Source: Podospora pseudocomata (lineage: Eukaryota > Ascomycota > Sordariomycetes > Sordariales > Podosporaceae). From it: a DNA stretch of 64,000 nucleotides. Positions 54,550 through 64,000 of the stretch are shown here, one piece after another. Numbering within the stretch: the stretch's first letter is position 1; each line of letters begins with the position of its first letter. The stretch spans positions 1,426,001-1,490,000 of the forward strand of contig NW_026946365.1 of NCBI RefSeq assembly GCF_035222375.1. Direction: 5' to 3'. The notes beneath the pieces are model-generated. The model was given only the letters and a program-made list of their open reading frames with translations, was not told where the DNA came from and did no database searches. The position numbers and the translations under genes were made by a program.

Positions 54550-56012
54550 TCAATAAGGGCTCTCCTGGTAGGCCCTTTCCGCCTCTTCGTAAGCATCATA
54601 CCCATACAAGAAGGCCTGGATCTCGGGGTCTGTCCATCTGGATGGGAAACCTGGGCGGACATCGTCGTCGTTTAGCTGGCTGGTCATGAGCTCGTCTCTG
54701 GCTTGCTGGGCCGGGCCGTCGGGGAGGTGCGAGTCTTTTCTTTGGTTGAAGGTTTCGAGCTGGATGCGCCGGCCGCGTTCCATGCGGAGGTGTTCGTAGA
54801 GCCTGCCCATCTTAGGGAGCTGGGAGGAAGAGGTTGATTTTCGGACCTTGGAGAGGAGGTGCCCGAAGACGGCGCCGTCCTCGAGGGAGGAGTTGGCGCC
54901 TTGGGCTAGGTAGGGGAGCATGGGGTGGCAGCAGTCGCCCGCCAGAAAGAAGGTCCCTTGGGGGTTGGTCCAGTTGGGGAGGGGGTCGAGCCACATCAGC
55001 TTCCACTTTTGGACGGACTGGATCTGGGAGATGAGTTTCTGGAGGAGGGGGTCCCAGCCGGAGAACTTGGACCTGAATTCCCGGAGGGAGGCGTCGGATC
55101 TGGCGACGTGGGAGGGCATGTCGTCTGGGCAGAGGAAGACGAGATTGTAGGTCTGGGAGGAGGAGACCGAGTACCCCACGCAGTGGCTGTGGGGGCCGAT
55201 CCAGAAGTGCACTGCGGGGTTTGTGATGAGTTTTCGGAGGAGGTCGGCGTCGGGACCGGTCAGGTGGGAGGCGTGGAGGGTGATGCGGTAGGCTAGATCG
55301 CCTGTCAGGATTGCTGGGGAGGGTTGGCCTAGAAATAATGGTCGAATTGACGACCAGAGGCCGTCGGTTAGGAGGATCACATCCCCTGAGAGCGTGTTCC
55401 TGGCCGGGTTCTGGACTAGCCCGAGATGGACTGTGTTCGTCTCGAAATCAACCGACGTGACCCTGGAGTTAAGCCTGATGGTGATACCAAGCTCTGAGCA
55501 CTTCTTCACCATCTCCCTCTGCAGATCAACCCGATGTAAATCCCAAAAAGGGAACCCATACCGTTCCAGCATCCGCTCTTGGAGGTTTGGCTCGTGGGCG
55601 AGGAGCTTTGTCCCGTCGTAGCGGTGGACGGAGAGGGTGGTGGGCACTGCGGCGAGGGGGGCGAGGATGGGGGTGAGGCCCCAGTGGGAGAGGAGGCGGG
55701 TGCCGTTTGGGGTTACTTGGAGGCCGGCCTAAAGAGGGGGGGGGGTGGGGGGAGGGGAAGGTTAGCAGACGAGATGGAATAGGGGTGAATAGAGGGGGAG
55801 GGACGTACGCCGACTTCTTGGAGCTCTTTGACGGCTTCGAGGATGGTTACTTGGTGGAGAGGGTTGGCGAGCTTGGTGGAGAGGGCTGCTGCTAGACCTG
55901 CTAGGCCGGCGCCGATGATGATGACGTGGATGCCTTCATCTTGAGTTTTTGTTTCAGTAGTTGTGTCTGGTATAGGCACCTCCTTTGGCCCGTCACTTGA
56001 TGGGAGGACCAT
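54550..56012 (-). CDS. FAD-dependent monooxygenase, salicylate-hydroxylase-like
   Basis: Two exons, 56012-55809 and 55728-54550, joined in phase 0 by a C-rich 80-nt intron, give 460 residues. The N terminus (MVLPSSDGPK) precedes the Rossmann dinucleotide site HVIIIGAGLAGLAAAL (about 29-44); the first ATG of the frame was taken. The mid motif of the flavin hydroxylases reads LLTDGLWSSIR, and the second FAD motif is GTFFLAGDCCHPMLPYLAQGANSSLEDGAV. These place it in the class A flavoprotein monooxygenases, which hydroxylate aromatic acids with NAD(P)H and oxygen. The substrate is not known. The stop-to-start distance to the same-strand MCT-like transporter is about 0.5 kb, so a small catabolic or export pair is possible. 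No signal peptide or membrane anchor is clear. Confidence 0.85.
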
Positions 56013-56518
56013 TGTGAGTGTGGTGTGTGAAAGATGGGGCAGGTGAGGGTGAGATAACAGGATGATGATATGTGGCTTCACCCCCTCTCAACAGTTATCA
56101 CTGAAACAAAACATCACATCTCACATCAAACGCCAAAGGCGTGGCGTTTTAATATATCACATTTGAGACACATGTCCTGGCCCGTCGCCGGTCGAGTGTA
56201 ACCGGAACTAAGTGGGGGCGGCAGTACACCAGCACCCGTAAGGCGGGGAATAACCTGGGGTAAATCAACGGGTAAGAGGACGCGGGGCGACGGATCCGGA
56301 CCCAAGGGAACAAACAGGTCGACGTCGTCGGTTCGGCAGCTGGTCGGAAAATAGCCTCCCTCACACCAGTACGGCAGACGATATCGGCCCACGACATCTG
56401 CATGCCGAGGGTGTGGTCAATGGAGCATTCCAACTAAACATTATGCTGCTGACAGCTTCTCTCCCAATATCCCGTCTCAGGGAAGAAGTTGCTTCCTGAC
56501 ATGTCTCTCCATATGCCC
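56013..56518. promoter_or_regulatory. intergenic region upstream of the monooxygenase
   Basis: No gene is seen. A short palindrome ACGCC-AAA-GGCGT lies near 56128-56142, and several CGG/CCG triplets (56180-56230) could be Zn2Cys6 sites, though GC-rich DNA gives these by chance. Confidence 0.35.
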
Positions 56519-57955
56519 TCAAATCTTAACAACCAGCTTAAACCCCGTCACAGCTATCCTCGCGGACATGATTGTGAACGAAGCCAACACCACCACCGTC
56601 CCAGCCCAAACACAAGCCCATGTATATGTCCCATTTGACCTGTCGATGATAGCACCAGCAGTTGGTGGTCCAGCCAGCGAAGAAAACGCGCAAAGAGTGC
56701 AGACCATGCCGAACCGCGTTCCCATCTTTCTTGGATCCTTTAAGAGACTGGCAAGCGCACCACCAAACACACCCTGGGCCGCTCCCATCGCGAAACCAAG
56801 AAAGATGGCAAACACATAAAGCCCCGTAGCAGAGTCTACCGCCAGCCAAAAGAAAAACATACACCCCAGCAGAAACATCTGGAAGGCATGCATGTTGATC
56901 GGACCAATATAGTTATCAGCCAAATACCCCGTGATAGGCCTCGCGACAACACTCATCCCGTTCGTGATGAGCAACAACTGCACCGAGTCCGTCGTCGAGA
57001 ACCCAACAATGTTCCTCGCAAACGCATTAATCTGTTCCCACATTAGCCATCTATCATTTCGTTCCATCCTCAGACTACTCACAAAGAAGCTCCCGAAAAA
57101 CAACGCCCAAAAAAACAAAAACGCCCCCAGCGTAAACAACAAATACGGCCCCTCCCTGAAAGCAACCCACTCAAACACCGGCCCGCTCCTCCTCGGCTTC
57201 AACACCGGCCTCAGCAACACCACACTCACAACCGAAATCCCCAACGCCACAAACCCCGCGCACCTCACCGCCCAGGCAAACCCAACCTTTGGAATCAAAT
57301 ACTGAATCACCGCCGGAAAAACCACACTCCCCAACCCCGTCCCGGTAGCCGAAATCGCCAGCGCCAACGCCTTTTTCCTCTTGAAGTAACTGTTCACCAC
57401 CGACAGCGGCGGCATGAAAATAATCCCCAACCCCAACCCCGTGCACAACCCCTGAGCCAGGAAAATCTGCCAGTACTCTTTACATAAACTCGTCATAAAG
57501 GTCCCAAAGACGACGAGGAACGTCCCGGCGATGATGGTCGACTTGATGTACCCCGCGTCGGCGAGGCGGCCGGAGAAGATGCAGAGGGCAAAGGCGAGGA
57601 AGACTTGGAGGGAGCCGATCCAGGATACTTGGGCTTCGGGGAGGCGGAGGGTGTCGCGGTAGTGGAGCTGGTAGACGCCAAAGGCGGTTGGGTAGCCCCA
57701 GGCGAGCATGTTGATTAGGCAGGCGGCGAGGACTTGGGACCAGGCGGTTAGACCGCCGTCAGGGGGGATGAATTCTTCTTCTTCTTCTTCTTCGTCTGGT
57801 GTTGTTGTTGGGGAGTCGAGGTCGGAGCTGTCTGATAGGTCTGCATCTTGGGCTGTTGTGAGTTTCGTTTCTTTGGTGTTGGGATGTGATAATGATGGTG
57901 CTGCTGGTGGTGGCGGTGATGGGGCCGAGGCGACCTTTTCGATGTCGACGTTCAT
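56519..57955 (-). CDS. MFS transporter, monocarboxylate (MCT/MCH) family
   Basis: Two exons, 57955-57083 and 57031-56519, give 461 residues. A cytoplasmic N terminus of about 65 residues with a Glu run (coded by GAA/GAG repeats) precedes the MCT signature PPDGGLTAWSQVLAACLINMLAWG, then twelve hydrophobic segments. Fungal MCH proteins carry monocarboxylates, riboflavin or unknown solutes; the substrate here is unknown. The intron (GTGAGT...CAG) is 51 nt, a multiple of three with no stop, so a straight reading looks open; removing it gives GSFFINAFARNIVGFS, which agrees with the family. It lies just upstream of the monooxygenase on the same strand. Confidence 0.86.
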   Translation of the reverse strand: MNVDIEKVASAPSPPPPAAPSLSHPNTKETKLTTAQDADLSDSSDLDSPTTTPDEEEEEEEFIPPDGGLTAWSQVLAACLINMLAWGYPTAFGVYQLHYRDTLRLPEAQVSWIGSLQVFLAFALCIFSGRLADAGYIKSTIIAGTFLVVFGTFMTSLCKEYWQIFLAQGLCTGLGLGIIFMPPLSVVNSYFKRKKALALAISATGTGLGSVVFPAVIQYLIPKVGFAWAVRCAGFVALGISVVSVVLLRPVLKPRRSGPVFEWVAFREGPYLLFTLGAFLFFWALFFGSFFVSSLRMERNDRWLMWEQINAFARNIVGFSTTDSVQLLLITNGMSVVARPITGYLADNYIGPINMHAFQMFLLGCMFFFWLAVDSATGLYVFAIFLGFAMGAAQGVFGGALASLLKDPRKMGTRFGMVCTLCAFSSLAGPPTAGAIIDRSNGTYTWACVWAGTVVVLASFTIMSARIAVTGFKLVVKI

Positions 57956-58034
57956 GATGAGTGTTATTTGCTTGGCTCACCCTGTGTAAGTTGTAAAAGT
58001 TGAATCAGCAAAAAACAATGACGACAAGAAAAGG

Positions 58035-58035
<1 letters not shown>

Positions 58036-58071
<36 letters not shown>
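58036..58071. repeat. (TAG)n trinucleotide microsatellite
   Basis: Twelve uninterrupted TAG units lie about 80 bases upstream of the MCT-like start codon, in its promoter or leader. Confidence 0.9.
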
Positions 58072-58072
<1 letters not shown>

Positions 58073-60845
58073 TTAGCCGTTGATATATTCCATCGGCGAT
58101 AGGAAACCACCAATGACTCTTTAACTCCGCCGTCCAAAGGTTTCTAGAAAAAAAAAGCCAGTCGTGGGTGGGAAAAGTGTGGGTTTATCGTACACATCCT
58201 TGCCAGGTAGACTACCCTGGTTTGGTAGGTCGAACGTCGTTTATTCCCAGCCATATCGAGAACTGTCACTATCATCAAACAAGCGGGCGAGTGTCAAGAT
58301 GTCATCTTGCAGATTCTTTACGCCCTTGATTTTGACATCTTCTCCGACAGTTGTCCCCGCAAATGGCGGGAAACACCCGGTCGGGAATAACAAGCAATAT
58401 CGACATGCCGCTGCTGGCTGGGTAGGTGGCTGAAATATGACATATCAAGCACACACTGTGCAGGCGACAATCAAAAGACGGCCTATCCCGGGCCGTCAAG
58501 GACGGGATGGGTGTCTGTCGGGTAGGGAGCGCCGGCTGCCGAGGCTCTCATCCGATATGCACAACTCCCGCTCCCGATAACGGCTGTGGAACTCCTGCTG
58601 TCGCCGACTGGCCGGGAGAGACGGGAGGGTGCCGAAGTGAGGCGGCCTTTTTCGGTCCTGATTTGGGAGACGGTGATATTGTTCGTGTTTGGACAAGACA
58701 AAGCAGCCATCACGACTTCTTCAGCAATGGGAACACAAGCTTGAAGTGGATCTCCAGATCGTAATTGCCGTCAAGCATCTAAACTCCCAATCTTGTCAAT
58801 TTGCCCCACCAAGATAAGGTCGCCTTCCATCGGCTTTGTCGCCCCCATCGTCAATATGAACACAGAACAGACAATCGCGATCTTCGCTGCTGTCAACCTC
58901 GTCATAACTTTCCCAGTCCTCAAGTCACACATAAAACTGTCTCAGTGCCACGAGGCTTTCCAGTCGTGCGACCAAAACATCATCAAGAAACCAAAACAAT
59001 TCTTTCAGAACCCAACCAATCGCCTAAATTTCAGCAGCGCAGAAACGTCAAAGTGTCAGATGACTCAACCACCGCGTCGCGCGCGCTATTAGGAGGAGAA
59101 CGGGAAGGTTTTAGTCACAGGGGGGTGCATCGAGTCGCAGACCGCCATTCATGGCCCGGTGACAGCCCAAGCAAACGTGAATATCCGCATCGCATTTAGC
59201 TTCAATTCTCAGTCAACATAAGCTATTGAACTCATTTCCACATCCAAAGTCCGTTGAACACTGAATATGTACATGTTGGCACCTTCAAGATGGTTCATCC
59301 AAAAGATAAAATCCCCAAGTGTAAAGATCTTCAACCCCTCCCCAAGCCAAGACCAAGTGGCAACAAACCCCAACAACCAACCGCCCAAAGCCGGTCCAAA
59401 AAAACCCATGTCAACACCCCCTCAACCAATCAGCGCCCCCATCTCAGCCAAACTCTCGACAGAAAGGGAAGGAACCCCCAAATATGGGGCAACTTTAGAA
59501 CCACGCCATTGGATCTGATTGATCTTCCCCGCTTCCAGAACAAAGCCACTCAACCCAAACTTGCTTGCGCACATTAACAATGTATGGAAGATACAAGGAA
59601 TCCTTCCAGAGATATTGCGCCCTACAATAACTAAAGTCATCAATCAAGAGATAAGCTGCGACGCTTATTGACAAAGACATGCGCCAGCTTACAAACCGCC
59701 TAGCGCCCGTTTGAAAAAGCCTCGCTAATCCAACCCCGATCAGGCTTAAACTCTAAATCCTATGCGCCCGACCAATCAAATCTCACCACTTACACGGGAA
59801 GTTCCCTTTTTTTTTTTTTTTTTTTTTTGCGCAACAGAGAAATCGCGAGGGTTGCCAGCTGATGATGACAACACACTCTTTCATGATGGCTGTATGAAAC
59901 AGAACAAAAAACATAGTTCGCATCTGTTGGGCGGCAGTGATCCCATTCTCGAAATAAAATGCGCGCTTGAACTCCAAGAGGCGCATTCCACTCAGCTTTT
60001 CGGGCCTTGCGACAGATATTGAAATATGTCGCGAGCTGCCGACTTGCGATGGCATGTTTTGATACAAAAAGGTTTTCGAATTTGTAATAGGTAGAAACCA
60101 CGCTCGCTGCTTAACCCACACCAAATCCAATATCTTGGTAACTTTTTACTCCATCCGTTCATGACCGTAGCACCAAAAAGACAGATGGTATTCGCGGCGC
60201 ATAATAACACACCATTAACACCATCAACACCATTAACACTATCAACATCATCAGAACGCCATACAACAAAAACATCAACACAGAACGAAGCCTCAAACAG
60301 TAAGAAATTCGGAAGAAAGAAGAAAAAAGAAAGAAAAAATTCTGGCTCACGCTTCCCCGGAGCTTCACTCCAGGCCGCCATGTACAACATTCAGAACAAG
60401 GACACCGAGAAAACATCATAAACCACACACCAATGCAACAAAAACAGAATATTTCCAGTAGGTACCTCGCTATAAACCCCTCCCGCCCCCCAAAAAACAA
60501 AAAATCAAACGCTAAAAAGATATGAGTGATGATGTGATGTGATGTGATGTGCAATAACCCTCCCTCCCTCCCCTCCATTCCTTCCAAATATACCAGAGTT
60601 GAAAAAGAAAGACAGAAAAAAAAAAGGAAAACAGAAAAAAGAAAAAAGAAAAAGCCCTAATATACACTCCTCCTCCCCCACCCCTTCAAATCAATTAAAC
60701 CTTGTAAAAGACAGAATCAATCCCCCGGAACCCCCAAATCCCCCCCTTTAACCCCTGAGCCATCCATTCGCCCTTCCTCTTTTCCAGCTTTCGAACCATC
60801 CACCACCCATTCCTACCTATCTTATCCATTCCCACCCACTCACGC

Positions 60846-60894
60846 AACCCAAACCCAAACCCAAAACCCAAACCCAAACCCAAACCCAAACCCA
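60846..60894. repeat. (CCCAAA)n hexamer array
   Basis: About eight CCCAAA units, one with an extra A, lie in gene-free DNA. The unit resembles but is not the fungal telomere repeat CCCTAA. Confidence 0.85.
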
Positions 60895-61279
60895 CCTCCC
60901 CACCTCCCACCAACATAAAAAAGCAACGCAGCCGCTTTTAGAAAAAAACAAATGAATCTCTTTGATTGATAGAGCGGAAAATGTTCAAGGCCCGACAAGA
61001 CAATAACAACACCCAAAGACGGTAATGAGATGAAGGTTAAGGGGTGGCCCTAGATAGTCATCCTCCCCAATAGCGGACATGCTTAATAAAAAAATAAAAA
61101 AAGGTTGTAGCCATCAACATAAAAAACACCAACCCCGTGAGTCTCCAACGAGAACTCCACAAGACCATTGACAAGGTATAGCAGACCACACCATCCCGAC
61201 CCCTATCTCACAACACCCCACTGACCAACATCCCATCATACAAGCCTTTCAATCCGGGGTTGACCCATCAACAAAAAAC

Positions 61280-63312
61280 TCATCTCTTCCTCTTCTTCCC
61301 CTTATCCCCCCCTCCAACCTCCGAGGCGTACTCCGCCCCGCCAGTCACCCCCCCGCCGAACCCACCCCCCATCATCGGCGGCAACGTCGTCATCGCAACC
61401 GGCGCAGCAGCAACCTCCTCCTTGACGAGCGGCACCCCCATGTGCCTCCCATACCTCCCCTTCCTCCCATTCCCCTCATCCTCGCTGATGCACTGATCCG
61501 CCCCCAGCCCCGCATCCTTGCACCGACCGCAAGGCCTCTGCCTGTCGCACCCCTTCTTGCTCTTGCGACACCTCTGGCAGCGAGGCTTGGTCGACAAGTC
61601 GGGGTGCTCGTCATCCCCGGCAGCAAGAGAAAGCCCGGTGTTGGACGCGACAGACTGCTTGCGTGAAGCCGGGAGCGAAGCCGGGGACATGGGACCCAAA
61701 GCGGCGGCGGTACCGCCGTTGACGGCTGCCGTCTTCACGGCCGCGGGCTCCTTCTTGACCTTGGGCTTCTGAGGCCTTGGCTTGGACTGCGCAGCAGCAG
61801 CCGCGGCAGCCGCGGCAGCCTTGGCTTGGTGAAGCGTGTTCGCCTTGAGCTTGCTTCTTGGCTTGGGAGCCGCCATGGCGGGCTTGGGGGCGCTGTCCGA
61901 GCAGTAGCCATCTTCACCGCTCGTGTCGGCGCCGTCGGCGGGGCCGACAAAGTGGCTATCTGTGGTATGGAGGACCTTCTTGTGGTGACCGGCAGCGTCG
62001 AGCTTCTGTCTACGCGCCGCCGGCACGTCGTGATCGCTGTCCGCCTCGCTGGTGGCACCCGTCGACGAGGTGGCGTCCGCTCTGCCGCTAAAGGTGTCGT
62101 CCATGGTGGACGCCGACGTCCGGCCATGCGTGGAGATCTCACCCAGGCGCATAAGCTGGATGGCGACGTCCTTGTCTTCCTCAGACATGCAGCTGTTGGC
62201 GGTGCCGTCTGGTGTCGCCACCATGGGCATCCCCGGTGTGGCCGCGAAGCCGAAGCTGCCGCGCGAGCGCCGCATGTCACTGCTGGGCGTGGGGTACGTG
62301 GAAGGGTGCGCAAACCCGTTGTTGTAACTGTGCGGGGAGTGCAAAGAAGGCCGAGGATTGCTGAAGGGATTTGGCCCAGACTGAATATATGGCAGCGAGG
62401 GACGATGCTGATGATCAGCACGCCGTGCCGGTGAGACGGAAGGGTTGGACGTGGCCGCGGGCATCTGCAGAGGGGCATAGAGAGGCAACTCCTGGAGACA
62501 AATAAAACTCATGTCAGAAACCAGCATTCACAACCCGTTAGACGACGTCTTAAACATACCGAGCTGTCAAACTTGGGACGCTTGCGACGGCCACCCTCGA
62601 CGATATTGTCCACACTGATTTCCGTGTTGCCGAGATGGTCCTTGCTTTTGCTCGACGACGAGCCTGGCGCGCCGTCGCCGCTGCTGTAGCCGTTGAAGCT
62701 TTCACCGTGACTGTCGCCATTCAACTGCGATCTGTTCTTGGCAGAACGTGACCGTACCTTCTTGGAGCCGGGGTTGTTGTTTGCCGAGCCGCTGCGACGT
62801 CCACGTCCGCCATTAGGCGAAGGGCTACGCAGGCGTGACGCAGGCGGCGAGTGAGGTCTGGCAAAGAGATGGTCATCTGGGCGCGGAGGTGGTGGCAGAG
62901 GCGACTGGGACATGAAGGTGTCGGCGGTATAAAAGTTGTGTTGGGGCGCTGGCGGGTGGTCATAGGAATACGGCCGGGGAAGCTCATCGTGAACCCGCAC
63001 GGAAACGGTCATATCATGAGCAAAGTTCTCGTAGTGGGGAATGAGGATATTGCCCTCCGCATCCTCAAAGCTTACGCCTTTGGAGATAGTCTGGGTGGTA
63101 TACAGACCGTAAAAGTTCTTGACCGTCGACACGATCGACTCTGTGGCGTCGTGAGGGTAGATCTTGACACGAAGGGGCAGGCGCCCCCGCGATGCCTGGA
63201 AGATCAAGACGAACGTAACCTGCTTGGGCTCCGCGACGGTACGGGGCGAGATGCTGCCGTTAGGCTGACCTGGGCGCCCGTGTCCTATCCCGGTTGGCGA
63301 CATGGCTGCCAT
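61280..63312 (-). CDS. ubiquitin-like domain protein with C-terminal Zn2Cys6 finger
   Basis: Two exons, 63312-62560 and 62491-61280, give 654 residues; the start MAAMSPTG is the first ATG of the frame. Residues about 32-108 form a beta-rich domain (VTFVLIFQASRGRLPLRVKI, then VSFEDAEGNILIPHYENF) that resembles the fungal ubiquitin-like (ULD) type. A Ser/Pro/Asn-rich linker with a basic RRKRPKFDSS patch follows. At about 555-588 lies CQRCRKSKKGCDRQRPCGRC ending ADQC, spacing C-x2-C-x6-C-x5-C-x2-C-x9-C, the Zn(II)2Cys6 binuclear cluster; basic residues flank it. The cluster is near the C terminus, whereas most family members have it at the N terminus, and no fungal-specific transcription-factor middle region is seen. 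It is likely a nuclear regulator; targets are unknown. The last residues are KGKKRKR. Confidence 0.83.
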
Positions 63313-64000
63313 TGTATGATATGTATATGTGTATCTAGTGTATCGCACCGTCGACGGTGGCTTCGTAAAGGAGGTCGTGTGATGGAATGTGTGTCGCCGG
63401 TGGGGCTCAGCACCGTTGGTTTTGTTCGGTCGATAAAGGACTCAACAATCGCATTGGCAGTGGACAAGCGCTCGAAAAAGGCGACGAGGGTACAATGCCA
63501 ACGGACGGGTCCAGCTTGAGGGGCGGATGGACAGTGGTCTATCCTTGATTGAGGTCACCGCCAGTGCCGCAAGGACCCAGCCGACTCTTGTGGGTGCTGC
63601 TGGGGTGGTGCCGGACGGTGTTGGGAAGTTGTTGGATCTGGACAGAGCAATGCGACGGTTAGAGCTGGGTGCAGATGGACAGCAGCAGGTAGAAGAGGCA
63701 ATGCCATGAAGGGCTGATCGAACACAGGAAATGCGGTGGGGAACCGGGGGTGTAGGAATGCTCGATGGGTAGGAGGTAATGATGGTCGGGGTGCGAGCGC
63801 AACACAGCAAAAGCGGGTGCTCGTCGGGGGCAAGGCAAGCAAGCTTGCTTGAAAGCAGATAGAAGGTATACAGAGCAAGGTGTTGGAATCGCGAGGGACG
63901 GAAGGGGACGAGGAGGCTTACGGCAAGGTTGGGGAAGCGGTGGTGTCGTGGAGGAACTGAGCTGCGATTTCTTGTCGTCTCTGTCTCTGTCTCTGTCTCT
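63313..64000. promoter_or_regulatory. upstream region of the Zn2Cys6 gene
   Basis: No gene is seen. The mRNA-sense strand is pyrimidine-rich. The window ends in a (TCTCTG)n run (63977-64000). Confidence 0.4.

Larger units (their letters stand above)
57956..61279. other. 3.3 kb stretch without a convincing gene
   Basis: The first part is the promoter of the MCT-like gene, with a (TAG)n run at 58036-58071. Through 58100-59700 no frame exceeds about 130 codons or matches a family; a Gly/Leu/Trp-rich minus-strand stretch (59209-59640) looks membrane-like but is broken and has no start. From 60150 come simple repeats: 9-mers of type CACCATTAA (60208-60252), (GATGT)n (60528-60551), A-rich tracts (60600-60655) and (CCCAAA)n (60846-60894). 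The part nearest 61279 is the 3' flank of the Zn2Cys6 gene. Confidence 0.5.

Noticed and set aside
56128-56400. CGG/CCG triplets as Zn2Cys6 sites upstream of the monooxygenase
   Set aside because: Spacing is irregular and such triplets are common by chance at this GC content.
59209-59680. A membrane-like minus-strand gene
   Set aside because: The Gly/Trp/Leu-rich stretches are in separate frames, without a start, splice signals or known family.

Overview
The window is nuclear DNA of a filamentous ascomycete. Genes are dense, carry short spliceosomal introns (about 46-218 nt, donors such as GTATGT, GTACGT and GTGAGT, branch sites such as CTAAC and CTGAC), and include fungal-specific families (Zn2Cys6 regulator, ACS- and MCT-type transporters, UreD, Rpc53, Coq10). 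Protein style (importin alpha, AP-3 delta, cohesin SA subunit, Pot1) fits Sordariomycetes, most likely Sordariales; the species cannot be fixed from the sequence alone. I support 21 protein genes and one tRNA. No transposon, virus-like element or CRISPR array was recognised.

Layout. 1-2326: no gene seen. 2327-6079: ACC deaminase and an ACS-family transporter, both on +. 6080-7938: no ordinary gene, but a family of short repeats encoding N-A-F-Y-A-I-like peptides and a cluster of DNA hairpins with Pol III-like boxes. 7939-9103 (-): an acyl-protein-thioesterase-like protein that lacks its catalytic residues, then tRNA-Val(AAC). 9294-14438: AP-3 delta (-) and EMC2 (+), divergent. 14439-17858: a 3.4 kb gap or long leader, followed by a large coiled-coil protein with a ubiquitin-like domain (+). 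21722-28000: COQ10 (-), NAD+ synthetase (+), tRNA m3C methyltransferase (+). 28554-40555: SAC3 (+), N-terminal amidase (-), claudin-like four-helix membrane protein (+), GH78 rhamnosidase-like enzyme (-). 41595-51065: importin alpha (-), POT1 (+), cohesin SCC3 (-). 51433-54390: urease accessory UreD (-) and Pol III subunit RPC53 (+), divergent. 54550-57955: FAD monooxygenase and MCT-like transporter, both on -. 57956-61279: 3.3 kb without a convincing gene. 61280-63312 (-): a protein with a ubiquitin-like N terminus and a C-terminal Zn2Cys6 finger.

Most genes are housekeeping: vesicle traffic and ER insertion (AP-3, EMC2), NAD and ubiquinone supply (QNS1, COQ10), RNA export, modification and transcription (SAC3, TRM140, RPC53), nuclear import, telomere and cohesion (SRP1, POT1, SCC3). 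The accessory parts are the ACC deaminase/transporter pair with its odd 3' flank, the GH78 gene, and the monooxygenase/transporter pair. The points most worth a second look are the N-A-F-Y-A-I repeats, the hairpin cluster near 7.1-7.3 kb, the thioesterase pseudoenzyme, the ubiquitin-like/Zn2Cys6 fusion, several unusual gene structures (a start codon split by an intron, 5-nt and 10-nt terminal coding exons, eleven introns in QNS1), and block-wise switches of third-base use inside genes.
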